A stretch of DNA of 64,000 nt from Thermomonas paludicola (GTDB lineage Bacteria; Pseudomonadota; Gammaproteobacteria; Xanthomonadales; Xanthomonadaceae). The notes below the pieces were generated by a model, which was given only the letters and a program-made list of their open reading frames with translations, was not told the DNA's origin and did not search any database. Numbering within the stretch: position 1 is the first letter of the stretch; every line of letters begins with the position of its first letter. Position numbers and translations under genes: made by a program. The DNA lies in contig NZ_CP093311.1 of assembly GCF_024498955.1 (NCBI RefSeq), positions 1,302,001 through 1,366,000 of the forward strand, in the 5' to 3' direction. This document shows, in pieces, positions 28,855 to 36,843 of the stretch.

Positions 28855-28908
28855 CTTGTAATACAATTTGTAATACAAAGCCGAGGGAATCAGCGGTACC
28901 TCTTCGGC
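28855..28908 (+). repeat. structured repeat block A before the transposition genes
   Basis: Two copies of the 11-bp palindrome TTGTAATACAA (28856-28866 and 28868-28878), 12 bp apart, are followed by a GC element that starts GCCGAGGGAA and ends TTCGGC and can fold as a hairpin. The same layout recurs 170 bp downstream as block B. It may bind TnsB at a transposon end, or a regulator. The 738-bp region 28716-29453 holds no supported gene. Confidence 0.75.
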
Positions 28909-29025
28909 TCTGGGAGGCAAGCCCCAACGCGCCGGTGACACCCCCCGCATAGCAGCTGGCCTGCAGCCTCTGACGGTGCCTAAAGTACGCCCCTCACGTG
29001 TCGCCACAGCTCCCAGCTGGACATC

Positions 29026-29079
29026 TTTGTAATACATTTTGTAATACAAACCGAGGGAAGTAGCGGTAGCTCCACCGGT
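29026..29079 (+). repeat. structured repeat block B
   Basis: TTGTAATACAT (29027-29037) and TTGTAATACAA (29039-29049), again 12 bp apart, are followed by ACCGAGGGAAGTAGCGGTA and a closing CCACCGGT. Compared with block A, the outer pair changes from GCCG...CGGC to ACCG...CGGT. This keeps the pairing, so the hairpin looks conserved rather than accidental. Confidence 0.75.
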
Positions 29080-29266
29080 CCCGGCGCATAGGTGTACGTC
29101 TTACCTGATCGCCACTGCGCGTTCGAGCGCGGCAACATCATGACGCCGTGGCGCCCCACACTGTTTACACCCGATAACTTGGGCTAATCGCTCACGGACT
29201 GGTTTGTGGCACGGTCAGTGGCCACCCTTGCCACAGATGCTCACTGATGGGCAGGCCCTCGCGCGG

Positions 29267-29297
29267 CCAAATAATTGACCTAAGGTCAATTATTTGG
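29267..29297. repeat. 31-bp perfect palindrome, probable operator
   Basis: CCAAATAATTGACC and its exact reverse complement flank a 3-nt centre TAA. It lies 157 bp before the HTH gene, and an AT-rich stretch follows at 29325-29400. A dimeric regulator, perhaps the HTH protein itself, could bind here. It could equally be a recombination site. Confidence 0.6.
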
Positions 29298-29453
29298 ATA
29301 CCGGTTAGGCCCACTATAACCTGAGCCGGCAAATACATTCGAAGTTTTAAATTGGTTTTAAACTAACCCAATATATTCTTTTAAATCAATGACTTGCAGG
29401 ACGTAGGCGTGAGGGGTAGAGTCGAGGACCAGGCTTGACTTGGGAGCGGTATC

Positions 29454-29690
29454 GTGGCGCAGCAAGACGCGTTGGAAACGCAGTACCTCCGCGCCTTTGG
29501 TGCGGTATTGTCTGCAGCTCAGACCGCTCAGGTGCTGGGTTACCGGAGCACCGCGGCACTAGCCAAAGCACGCTCTCGCGGCCAACTGCCGATCAAGATG
29601 TTCGCGCTGCCGCATCGACGCGGCCTATTCGCGAATACGGTAGATATCGCAGCCTGGATGACCTCCCAGCAGTCCAGCGTCGAAGGATAA
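29454..29690 (+). CDS. small helix-turn-helix DNA-binding protein
   Basis: 78 aa with a GTG start at 29454 and GGGAG upstream. LSAAQTAQVLGYRSTAALAKARSRGQLPI is a MerR/AlpA-type winged HTH (HTH_17-like), followed by the wing and a DIAAWM helix. Such proteins act as excisionase-like or repressor factors of mobile elements. It is the first gene of the transposition module, downstream of the 31-bp palindrome, and is probably its regulator. Confidence 0.75.
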   Translation: MAQQDALETQYLRAFGAVLSAAQTAQVLGYRSTAALAKARSRGQLPIKMFALPHRRGLFANTVDIAAWMTSQQSSVEG

Positions 29691-29757
29691 CCGCGCCCTC
29701 TTCACGGAGAGTCATTGCATGACCAGCTGAGATAAGCACTCCGAACTACGGAAATGA

Positions 29758-29785
29758 AAATGCCCCCGTTGGCGCGGGGGCATTT
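29758..29785 (+). terminator. hairpin after the HTH gene
   Basis: AAATGCCCCC and GGGGGCATTT form a perfect 10-bp stem with an 8-nt loop, 68 bp after the HTH stop. The A/T ends of the stem give T residues on the plus strand, so it may terminate or attenuate transcription before the 100-aa gene. The remainder of 29691-29990 shows nothing else I can assign. Confidence 0.65.
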
Positions 29786-29990
29786 GCCTCTCGTCGGAGC
29801 GAGCGGCGGTGGAGCACTTGATGCGTAAGTAGGCTCCCGCATTTCTCCCATGAAGTCAAGCCGTCCGAGGTGGATGGCTGGGCAGGTGCGTCCTTTTTCA
29901 AGGTAATTCTTCCCTTGAATACGCTCCCTGTCTTGCCTTGCCTCACGGCGTTGCACACCAGCAGGTGTGTTTGGAGATTCAGGAGCCATC

Positions 29991-30293
29991 ATGTCCCTCG
30001 TTTCCTACCTTTCAAGGGCGACTCTCGCGCCCTTGGTGTTGCCGCTACCCACTGACATCACCACTTCGCTGCACAGGCCTGGACCACGGCCGATCGTGGA
30101 ATGCCAATTCGAACGACGCGAGTTCGAAGGCTGCGACGTTCATGGCTTCCTTTCGCTCAAAGAAGCACGTCACGTTGAGGTAGATGGCATCACCCCTATC
30201 GCGGTCGCGCGCTCACTGGAATGCAATCACAAAGTCGCCGCGTACACGGTATGTCCCGTGTCGGTGCCACAGGGGGTGGCTCATGCCGAGTAA
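29991..30293 (+). CDS. 100-aa hypothetical protein of the transposition operon
   Basis: ATG at 29991 with AGGAG 6 nt upstream. 100 aa, no membrane segment. The middle reads IVECQFERREFEGCDVHGFLSL, strand-rich with two Cys residues. It overlaps the TnsA-like start by 11 bp, so it is in the same operon. No family was recognised. Its fixed position between the regulator and tnsA suggests an accessory transposition or targeting factor, by inference only. Confidence 0.6.
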   Translation: MSLVSYLSRATLAPLVLPLPTDITTSLHRPGPRPIVECQFERREFEGCDVHGFLSLKEARHVEVDGITPIAVARSLECNHKVAAYTVCPVSVPQGVAHAE

Positions 30294-30966
30294 CCCGCTG
30301 CCCTTTGAGCCGCGCGTGCTGACCAAGTCGGAACGCCGCCGCGGCGACTTGTATGCGTTCAACTCCCCGAAGCTGGGTCGTCGCGTGGAGCTCATCGAGT
30401 GCGTGCGCATGGCCGTAGCACTACGCTTCGAGTTCAATCCGCTCACCTTGGCCTACGTCGAACGACCGCGCACCCTGGATGTGCAGGGCGATCCGGTGGA
30501 ACTGGACTTCTGGACCCGCGAGCCGCGGGGCCGCGAGCGCTTCTGGTTGGTCGTGGCGATCGACGACACCTTGAGCCCGCGCTCTCCCCGGCGTGAGTAC
30601 CGGCGTGCGCGCGCGCTGATGGAAGCGGCGCAGCTCGCGCAGCTGTCGTTGGAGTTCTGCTACGAGGAAGACCTCCAGAAGGACGCCGCTTCGCTGGGGA
30701 CCTGGTATCGCCTCCTGCCGTACGCGCAAACCGCCCTGACCTTGCCCAACCGCGAGGCCTTGCGCACTCAGGTGATGGCGCAATTCGACACGCTCACGCG
30801 GGCGAGCTTCGACCAGATTGAGAGCGCGCTGCGGGGCTTCCATGCCGCGGATGTGCGCGCGATCACCGTTGACCTTGTGTGCACCGGCCAACTGGCACTG
30901 GTCGATTCGGCGCATCTGACGCGCTTTAGCGTGCTCGAACGGAGAAGCGCCCATGGCCAAGCATGA
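30283..30966 (+). CDS. TnsA-like transposon endonuclease
   Basis: 227 aa from ATG at 30283. The N-terminal half has the TnsA layout: SPKLGRRVELIECVRMAVALRFEFNPL (conserved S-x-K...R and the helix with Glu), VERPRTLDV, then PVELDFWTR with the metal-binding Asp. The following strand reads RFWLVVAIDD where the ExK/QxK catalytic pair is expected, so part of the active site seems missing or displaced. TnsA of Tn7 cuts the 5' ends of the element and, with TnsB, allows cut-and-paste movement. The C-terminal half is helical, as expected for a TnsC/TnsB-contacting region. It overlaps tnsB by 14 bp. Confidence 0.75.
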   Translation: MPSNPLPFEPRVLTKSERRRGDLYAFNSPKLGRRVELIECVRMAVALRFEFNPLTLAYVERPRTLDVQGDPVELDFWTREPRGRERFWLVVAIDDTLSPRSPRREYRRARALMEAAQLAQLSLEFCYEEDLQKDAASLGTWYRLLPYAQTALTLPNREALRTQVMAQFDTLTRASFDQIESALRGFHAADVRAITVDLVCTGQLALVDSAHLTRFSVLERRSAHGQA

Positions 30967-32830
30967 TCTTACCGCGATCGTCGGTGTTGACTTACGCACG
31001 TGGCCGCGGCCTCCGGTGGACGGTATCAAAGAGGAATATCAGGCGTCCTACTTGTCACGTTGCAATGCATTGCAGGCGGTGGCCGGCGGCATGTCATTCC
31101 GGGCGGCCGCGGCCCGCTATGGCGTCGATCCGCGCACCGTCGCGAACGATGCGGAAAAAGCGCCGCAGCTGCATACCGACAAGAAACCGTTGGGCTTTCG
31201 AGCTTGTATTCCGTTCCGGCATCGTTTGTCCAAGCCGCTGTCCGACGAGGCGGTTCCGGTGGCGCCGCCGACCAAGGGCGTGGCCTACTCGTTCTCGCGC
31301 CTGCTCGACGCCTATTCGGACTTGAAGGATCTCGTGTTGGCCTACAACGGGCCGTTGCCATCCGGCAAGGCGAAGACGCGCGCCTTCGATCGGCACTTCG
31401 GCAGCTTCAAGGCGAAGGCCCGCACGCTGTTGGACAAGGGCACGTATCCACTGTGTGAACCCGACGAAGGACGCCGCGCGCTGCACAACTATCACAAGCG
31501 CGTGCGCAAGCAGCGTCGCGAGGCCGGCGGCGCTGAAGTTGACGCGACGCCGCCGACGACCAAGCGTTTCAATCAGCTGTTCACCCTCGCACCCTTGGAC
31601 CGGTGCGAGTTCGATGCGCACAAGCAGGACGTCGACTGGGTGCTCGACATTCCGCATCCCGACGGCCAGCTTGTGCAGCGACGCATCACCAAGGTCACTT
31701 TGCTCGCACTGGTGTGTGCCGCCAGTCGCTACCTGCTCTCTCACCTGCTGGTACTAGGCGAATACAACCAGTTCCATGTCTTGCGGCTGTTTAGTAACGC
31801 GCTCAAACCATGGTCGCCAAGAGAGCTCATCGTCCCGAACATGCACTACGCCGAAGGGGCAGTGCTGGGCTTGCCTTTCGACGAGCACGACTGCTGTGGC
31901 CGTCCGATCGTATCAGCAGGTGACAACGCGATGTCGCACCTGGCGAAGTTGCCCGTCGACAATCTGGTGGATCACTTCCGGGGGGTGTTCAACTTCGGTC
32001 GCGCACACGTTCCTGAGGGCCGGCCGATCATTGAAGCCTTCTTCCGCCGCTTGGAGCAAGGCGCGCTGCGAGGTATCGCTGGCGGCTTCCACCCGCAATC
32101 GCGAGCCAACGAAAAGAAGGTCCCCACCTCGTACCTGCGTTCGGAAGATCATCCGCTGCATTGGGAAGGCATGTTGGACTTGATGGACGTGATCGCATCC
32201 GGTCACAACGTAACCCCGCACAGCGGCCTGCACAATCGCTTGCCAAAGACGGTTCTGCACACGCACCTAGCTTCTGGCTGGACCTGGCAGGCGACTGAAG
32301 CGGCGCGCGATGCTCTTCGTGTGGCGACGATTCGTCTCAACGTCCGCATCCGCGGCGATGAAGCTGCACGTCGCCAACCCTTCGTCCAATACAAGGATGC
32401 GATCTATCGCAGCCAGCGGCTAAATGGACAGTGGGGTCGAATTGGCGAATCCTTCCCAGCCGAGGTGAGCATCGAGGACCTGCGGCACTTGGTCTTGCTC
32501 GACCCGACGGACCACACGCCTTGGTCAAGGCTGGCAGCATTGCCCCCATGGCAGCAAAGTCCCCATGACTTGCATCTGCGCCAGTTAATCAATAACGCGC
32601 GCCACCGCGGTCTGATCGAGATTGCCGGTGCCAGCGACGCGGTCAAGGCGTACCACGCCTTCGCCCACGAAGAGGCGCTCAAGGCCCGTACGGTCGCCGA
32701 CCAATTCGCCCGTCTGCAGATCCAGCACGGCGTCGCGGCCAACGCCAACGGGAACGCTGGACCTGCCGACCCGCCGCCCGTCGTGCAACCGCGCGCGGGC
32801 AAAGCCTCTTTCGCTCTGCACAAGGACTGA
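30953..32830 (+). CDS. TnsB-like DDE transposase
   Basis: 625 aa. An N-terminal HTH (ALQAVAGGMSFRAAAARYGVDPRTVANDA) is followed by further DNA-binding helices. The RNase H-like core carries the DDE triad: Asp221 in CEFDAHKQD, Asp324 in SAGDNAMSH, and Glu361 in RPIIEAFFRRLE. The C-terminal Mu-type domain and a Pro-rich tail end the protein. It binds the transposon ends, cleaves the 3' ends and joins them to the target. Its TGA shares one base with the tnsC-like ATG. The length and triad spacing are normal for TnsB/TniA. Confidence 0.93.
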   Translation: MAKHDLTAIVGVDLRTWPRPPVDGIKEEYQASYLSRCNALQAVAGGMSFRAAAARYGVDPRTVANDAEKAPQLHTDKKPLGFRACIPFRHRLSKPLSDEAVPVAPPTKGVAYSFSRLLDAYSDLKDLVLAYNGPLPSGKAKTRAFDRHFGSFKAKARTLLDKGTYPLCEPDEGRRALHNYHKRVRKQRREAGGAEVDATPPTTKRFNQLFTLAPLDRCEFDAHKQDVDWVLDIPHPDGQLVQRRITKVTLLALVCAASRYLLSHLLVLGEYNQFHVLRLFSNALKPWSPRELIVPNMHYAEGAVLGLPFDEHDCCGRPIVSAGDNAMSHLAKLPVDNLVDHFRGVFNFGRAHVPEGRPIIEAFFRRLEQGALRGIAGGFHPQSRANEKKVPTSYLRSEDHPLHWEGMLDLMDVIASGHNVTPHSGLHNRLPKTVLHTHLASGWTWQATEAARDALRVATIRLNVRIRGDEAARRQPFVQYKDAIYRSQRLNGQWGRIGESFPAEVSIEDLRHLVLLDPTDHTPWSRLAALPPWQQSPHDLHLRQLINNARHRGLIEIAGASDAVKAYHAFAHEEALKARTVADQFARLQIQHGVAANANGNAGPADPPPVVQPRAGKASFALHKD

Positions 32831-33822
32831 TGCCCATGAATGCGATTATCGACTTCCTGTTGCACCCGTTACTGCAGCTGTTTCGTCCACTGATCGCCAC
32901 CCACTCGATCGAACGCGTCGCGGATGCGATCAACGCAGCTATCGACATGGGCTATCGGGGCTTGGGTGTGTTTGGCTTTGCTCGCTTCGGCAAGACCGAA
33001 TCGATCACTTACCTCATCGATCATCCCTTCTGGCTCGCACAGCGCCCGGCAGCGATGTTGCGCGTGGATGCTCCCGACACGCACAAGCGCACAGACAGCA
33101 GCTTCTTCCGGAGCCTGCTGACACTGCTGGGCGTGCGTGTTCCCTCGCGAGCCAACCCGGACGAACTTTGCACGCAGCTGATGGGGCGCCTCATCGAAGT
33201 GGCTCAGAACTCAAGAACTCATTTGATCATCCTGTTTCTGGACGAAGCCCAGCGCCTGCTGCCGGCCGACTACGAGCACCTGGTCACGCTCGACAACCGC
33301 ATGACGCGGGCTGGCTATTACTTCTTCGTAGTACTCTTCCACCAGCGAGACATCACCGGGTTCAGCAATGAAGTGCTGCCCAGCAACGATCATCCGCCGC
33401 ACGTAACCGGCCGCTTCCTAGTGCGCAAGCACGAATTCACTGGTCTGGTCGGTGTGGATGAGGTTGCCTACGCTCTCACACGCTACGACGAAGGGACCGA
33501 GTGGCCGCCAGGCACCGGTATCAGCTACACGCAGCACTTCGCCCCGGATGCGTTCGCCAATGGCTTTCGTCTGGCCAATTACGCGCAGCGTTTGTGGGAT
33601 TGCGCCAGCCACCTGCGCGCCGAAGCGAGACTGCCAACTGAGTGGACTTGGCCCATGAAGAGCTTCGAAGCCACGGTCGTGTACCTCCTGACGGCAACCA
33701 TACCCTGCACACCGAGTTTCGAGTCCTTCGATGACGAGCAGCTCATCGCTGCGCTGAGGGCCGCCGGCCTGGTTGAATTGGAGAAGTCGCGCCACACCTA
33801 CCAGCCGCAGGGGTGCCGATGA
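32830..33822 (+). CDS. TnsC/TniB-like AAA+ ATPase
   Basis: 330 aa from ATG at 32830 (MPMN; a second ATG at 32836). Walker A GFARFGKTESI is near residue 50, Walker B IILFLDEAQRLL near 138, and the usual sensor strand appears as YYFFVVLFHQRD. It has the TniB/TnsC_AAA architecture. The ATP-bound form polymerises on target DNA, links TniQ to the TnsAB transposase and provides target immunity. It overlaps both neighbours by one or a few bases. Confidence 0.9.
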   Translation: MPMNAIIDFLLHPLLQLFRPLIATHSIERVADAINAAIDMGYRGLGVFGFARFGKTESITYLIDHPFWLAQRPAAMLRVDAPDTHKRTDSSFFRSLLTLLGVRVPSRANPDELCTQLMGRLIEVAQNSRTHLIILFLDEAQRLLPADYEHLVTLDNRMTRAGYYFFVVLFHQRDITGFSNEVLPSNDHPPHVTGRFLVRKHEFTGLVGVDEVAYALTRYDEGTEWPPGTGISYTQHFAPDAFANGFRLANYAQRLWDCASHLRAEARLPTEWTWPMKSFEATVVYLLTATIPCTPSFESFDDEQLIAALRAAGLVELEKSRHTYQPQGCR

Positions 33823-35120
33823 ACACCGCGACGGTCCTGCCGATGCTTGACCCGCGCTTACTAGGGGAACATTGGGAAAACTACGAAGGCACTTCCAGCT
33901 TCGGCGTGTTCTGGCGCGCCACCCGACTCAATCATCTGCACCGACGCGACCTACGCAGCTTCCTTCACTTAAGCCTGCGCGCCGGCGATGATGCCTTCGC
34001 CCGGCTGACGCGCGGCATCCCCCAGCAGGCCGCGTTGCGTTTCAGCTTTCCAGAATCGGAGTTCATCGAGAAGAGCTATTGGCGGCCGGAAGAGTGGTGG
34101 CCATTCGGGGGACCGATGCCCTTCGAGCAGATGTCGTGGCGGCTGCGGGTGTGCCCTGTCTGTGCTCGCTCTTGCTACCATTGCCTGCTATTCCAGATGC
34201 CCGGCGTGGTTTGCTGCCCGTGGCACGGCGTGGCGTTGATCGATACCTGTCTCAAGTGCGAGAGACCCTTGGCGGTGGATATTCAGCGCGACCTGCCGGT
34301 GGGCCGGTGTCGTTGCGGACACGATTTGGTCCACTACGTGGCCAGCGTCGAGGGCGAGGCATCGGTGCGGGGACACAAACACACTGCGATCGAAGTCTAT
34401 CTGCGACGCGCGGCATCGAGTCGTGGCCGCACCTGGCTGATCGCCCCCGAAGAGTTCGACGATCGAGCGTGGACCGCCTTGCACTGGTTCGGCAATGGCG
34501 CTCCGAAAACCGGGGCCTTGTTGTCGGAACGGGTGGGGCTGGATCACAGCGTGCGGTTCACCTCGGGTCGAGTGGGACCTAAAAGTGGACTGGAAAGCGC
34601 TCAGCCGAGCTTGGCCGCCCTGCCGTTAGAGTGGTTTGTCGCTTTTCAGCGCATCGGCGCACAGCTACTCGCAATGGTGCCTCGCGAGCACCTGCCCACG
34701 TTGGTAGGGCCAGCCAGCGACATGCGGCGGGCTTTCGGCCAACTGCCCGCCTTCCCGGGCAGCCGCGAGATGTACTTGTCCACAGAGGTCCTGGATCGAT
34801 CCGTGCTGAGGTGCGCAGGCCTGCTCGCGGCGATCGTGGCGAACTCCGCGGGGCGTCGCACCTTCGTCCAGCCCGGTCTCAGGCAGCGTATCTGGGACAA
34901 CACCCACGGGCTTCGCTTGGTGGATGCGCTGGTACGCCGGATCTTGACGCGGGGCTACGCCGACGGGTTGCGGGTAGCCCTCGGGCGCCATGTCCCGGCG
35001 CTGTATGACGCTCAACATAACCGGCCGGTTCGGCGCCTGCCTTGGGTATTGTTGGACCTCCCGGAGGGCGAGCTGCCGTCCGCTCGAATTGGCTGGACGC
35101 GCCAGCGCGGAACCTTCTAA
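33819..35120 (+). CDS. TniQ/TnsD-type target selector
   Basis: 433 aa from ATG at 33819, which overlaps the tnsC stop (ATGA); a GTG at 33813 is in frame. The TniQ signature is clear: CPVCARSCYHCLLFQMPGVVCCPWHG, then DTCLKCERPL and GRCRCGHDL, two zinc-binding clusters. After them come ~280 residues of helical sequence with an RTWLIAPEEF segment. TniQ-family proteins read the target site and recruit TnsC. The length lies between short TniQ and long TnsD, so direct recognition of a fixed attachment site is possible. It is the last gene of the operon, and there is no TnsE. Confidence 0.88.
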   Translation: MNTATVLPMLDPRLLGEHWENYEGTSSFGVFWRATRLNHLHRRDLRSFLHLSLRAGDDAFARLTRGIPQQAALRFSFPESEFIEKSYWRPEEWWPFGGPMPFEQMSWRLRVCPVCARSCYHCLLFQMPGVVCCPWHGVALIDTCLKCERPLAVDIQRDLPVGRCRCGHDLVHYVASVEGEASVRGHKHTAIEVYLRRAASSRGRTWLIAPEEFDDRAWTALHWFGNGAPKTGALLSERVGLDHSVRFTSGRVGPKSGLESAQPSLAALPLEWFVAFQRIGAQLLAMVPREHLPTLVGPASDMRRAFGQLPAFPGSREMYLSTEVLDRSVLRCAGLLAAIVANSAGRRTFVQPGLRQRIWDNTHGLRLVDALVRRILTRGYADGLRVALGRHVPALYDAQHNRPVRRLPWVLLDLPEGELPSARIGWTRQRGTF

Positions 35121-35225
35121 GCGGCCAGGGGCCGGCGCCCGGGTAGGAACAATCCCCTGATCAGCGAGGGTGCTGCATAGTTTCCTGCCGGGTGCCGTTC
35201 CTGAGGCAGAGATTTCTGGGGCCGA

Positions 35226-35252
35226 GGCGCATGCGGCATGGATTTATGCGCC
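35226..35252. terminator. hairpin downstream of tniQ
   Basis: GGCGCAT and ATGCGCC pair perfectly around a 13-nt loop, 106 bp after the tniQ stop. There is no T-run. It could be a weak terminator or part of a transposon end. The rest of 35121-35518 has an open plus-strand frame from 35310 without a convincing start. Confidence 0.4.
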
Positions 35253-35692
35253 GGGAGGCGCACATACTTGACCTTGATGGGATCTACCTTCCTAGGGTTT
35301 TCAGTTAGTTAGAATTTGCACCCTTCTGTGCGGCAGACAAAAGAAACGCCCCGGCGCCAGCCGATAAACGCCCTTTTTCTGACCCACAATCACCCGCTTT
35401 TCGTATCTCGTCCAAGAACACGCCCGGACGAAGGAACAACCGCTCACAACATGCCCTTGATGCTCTCGCGACTGGTGGATCGCAGCTGCCGAATTGTGCA
35501 CCCGGACGTCGTAAGGTCTTGGCCGATGGGCAGCCGCTGCTGGTGCTGGCTAACAATATGCCCTCTCGCTTTCTGAACTCGATGAAAAATTGCCCTGATG
35601 TACACCGCACTCATTGGGTTTCCGAGTTTTGCACCGCGCTCTTGTGGATACGGGGCGCATCCAAGGTGGACCGACCAGAGTTCCGTAGACAC

Positions 35693-36544
35693 TCATTCGC
35701 CGCTCTGCGCGTAGCGCTTTTCGAACTCTACCGGTGACATGCCGCCAGCGGAACCATGCCGGCGGATCGGGTTGTAGAACATCTCGATGTAGTCGAACAC
35801 GTCCGAAGCAGCAGTGGCTCGCGTCGGGTAGATCCGCCGCTTGATCCGCTCCTTCTTCAGGACGCTGAAGAAGCTCTCGGCCACGGCGTTGTCGTGGCAG
35901 TTCCCGCGACGGCTCATGCTCTGCACCATCCGGTGTGCCTTCAGGAACGACTGCCAGTCGCTGCTGGTGAACTGGCAGCCTTGGTCGGAGTGGACCATCA
36001 CGCCCGGGCCGGGCTTGCGCCGCCATGCCGCTGCCATCAGCGCCTGCAGCACCAGGTCGCTGGTCATCGTCGGCGCCGTCGCCCATCCGACGATCTGGCG
36101 CGAGTACAGGTCCATCACTGCCGCCAGGAACAGCCAGCCTTCGTAGGTGCGGATGTAGGTGATGTCCGTGACCCAGACCTTGTTCGGGGCGTGCGGCGAG
36201 AAGTCCCGGTTGAGCACGTTTGCCACGGCACCGACCGGACCGCCGCGGTGGCGCGGCTTGCCGCCGTAGCCCACCTGCGCCCGCAGGCCCTCCGCCTTCA
36301 TCAGCCGCCAGACGCGATGCCGGCTGCATCGCTCGCCAGCTTCCCGCAGATCCAGCGCGATCTTGCGATAGCCGTACACCGCACCGCTAGCCAGCCAGTG
36401 GTGCCTGATCAGCCCGAGCAAACGCTGGTCCTCGCGCTCGCGGGCACAGGCTCCCTGGCGCAGCCAAGCGTAGTAGCCGCTGCGGTGCACGCCCAGCACC
36501 CGGCACATGGCGACCAGGCGGAACTCGCGGATGTGCGCGCGCAT
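35693..36544 (-). CDS. IS3-family transposase OrfB
   Basis: 283 aa from ATG at 36544. HTH_21 region (HHWLASGAVYGYRKIALDL), then the rve integrase core with DDE: WVTDITYIRT (Asp), HSDQGCQFTS (Asp) and NAVAESFFSVLKKE (Glu). It is probably made mainly as an OrfAB fusion: at 36589-36595 the minus strand has seven A followed by G, a classical A-AAA-AAG -1 slippery site, and the -1 frame runs through KYAFMRAH into OrfB without a stop. All catalytic residues are present, so the element could be active. Confidence 0.95.
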   Translation of the reverse strand: MRAHIREFRLVAMCRVLGVHRSGYYAWLRQGACAREREDQRLLGLIRHHWLASGAVYGYRKIALDLREAGERCSRHRVWRLMKAEGLRAQVGYGGKPRHRGGPVGAVANVLNRDFSPHAPNKVWVTDITYIRTYEGWLFLAAVMDLYSRQIVGWATAPTMTSDLVLQALMAAAWRRKPGPGVMVHSDQGCQFTSSDWQSFLKAHRMVQSMSRRGNCHDNAVAESFFSVLKKERIKRRIYPTRATAASDVFDYIEMFYNPIRRHGSAGGMSPVEFEKRYAQSGE

Positions 36545-36561
36545 GAACGCGTACTTCGCCC

Positions 36562-36843
36562 TTACCCCTTGGCAAAGTACGCGGCGGCTTTTTTTAGGAT
36601 GTCGCGCTCCTCGGTCACGCGCCGCAGCTCGGCCTTCAGCCGGCGGATCTCGGCCGAGTCGCTTGGCGCCGCTGTCGCGCCGGACACCGGTACCGTCTTC
36701 CTGGCCACCTGCACCCAGCCATACAGCGTGTGCTTGGGGATCCCGATCCGGGAGGCGACGTCCACCACCGTAAAGCCGCGCTCCAGCACCTGCTTCACCG
36801 CTTCCGCCCGGAACTCATTCGTGTACTGCTTGCTGTTGCCCAT
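36562..36843 (-). CDS. IS3-family OrfA (DNA-binding subunit)
   Basis: 93 aa from ATG at 36843 (MGNSKQYTNEF) with GAGGTG upstream; an earlier in-frame start at 36867 is less likely. HTH_Tnp_1: FRAEAVKQVLERGFTVVDVASRIGIPKHTLYGWV, then a leucine-zipper-like tail (EIRRLKAELRRVTEERDILKKA). It binds the IS ends and supplies the N-terminus of the OrfAB fusion through the slippery A-run near its 3' end. Confidence 0.93.
   Translation of the reverse strand: MGNSKQYTNEFRAEAVKQVLERGFTVVDVASRIGIPKHTLYGWVQVARKTVPVSGATAAPSDSAEIRRLKAELRRVTEERDILKKAAAYFAKG

Larger units (their letters stand above)
28855..35120 (+). mobile_element. Tn7-like transposon core module (ends not defined)
   Basis: The block contains an HTH gene, a 100-aa unknown, and TnsA-, TnsB-, TnsC- and TniQ-like genes, all on the plus strand with overlapping junctions. 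The paired repeat blocks at 28855 and 29026 may lie at or near one end. No matching inverted repeat or target duplication was found to the right. The far end may lie near 37.5 kb, where core genes begin, or outside the recognised region. No cas genes, CRISPR or second TniQ were found, so this looks like a conventional protein-targeted element. Confidence 0.7.

Noticed and set aside
28834..29049. Frame encoding repeated MYYK/LYYK motifs
   Set aside because: The repeats are only translations of the TTGTAATACA palindromes; no start signal.
28855..29079. CRISPR array
   Set aside because: Only two blocks, 170 bp apart, with no spacer regularity and no cas genes.
29454..35120. CRISPR-associated (RNA-guided) Tn7-like transposon
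   Set aside because: No Cas12k, Cascade genes or CRISPR repeats anywhere in the window.
35693..36544. Independent phage-type integrase
   Set aside because: HTH_21-rve layout, an A7 slippery site and flanking inverted repeats show IS3 OrfB.
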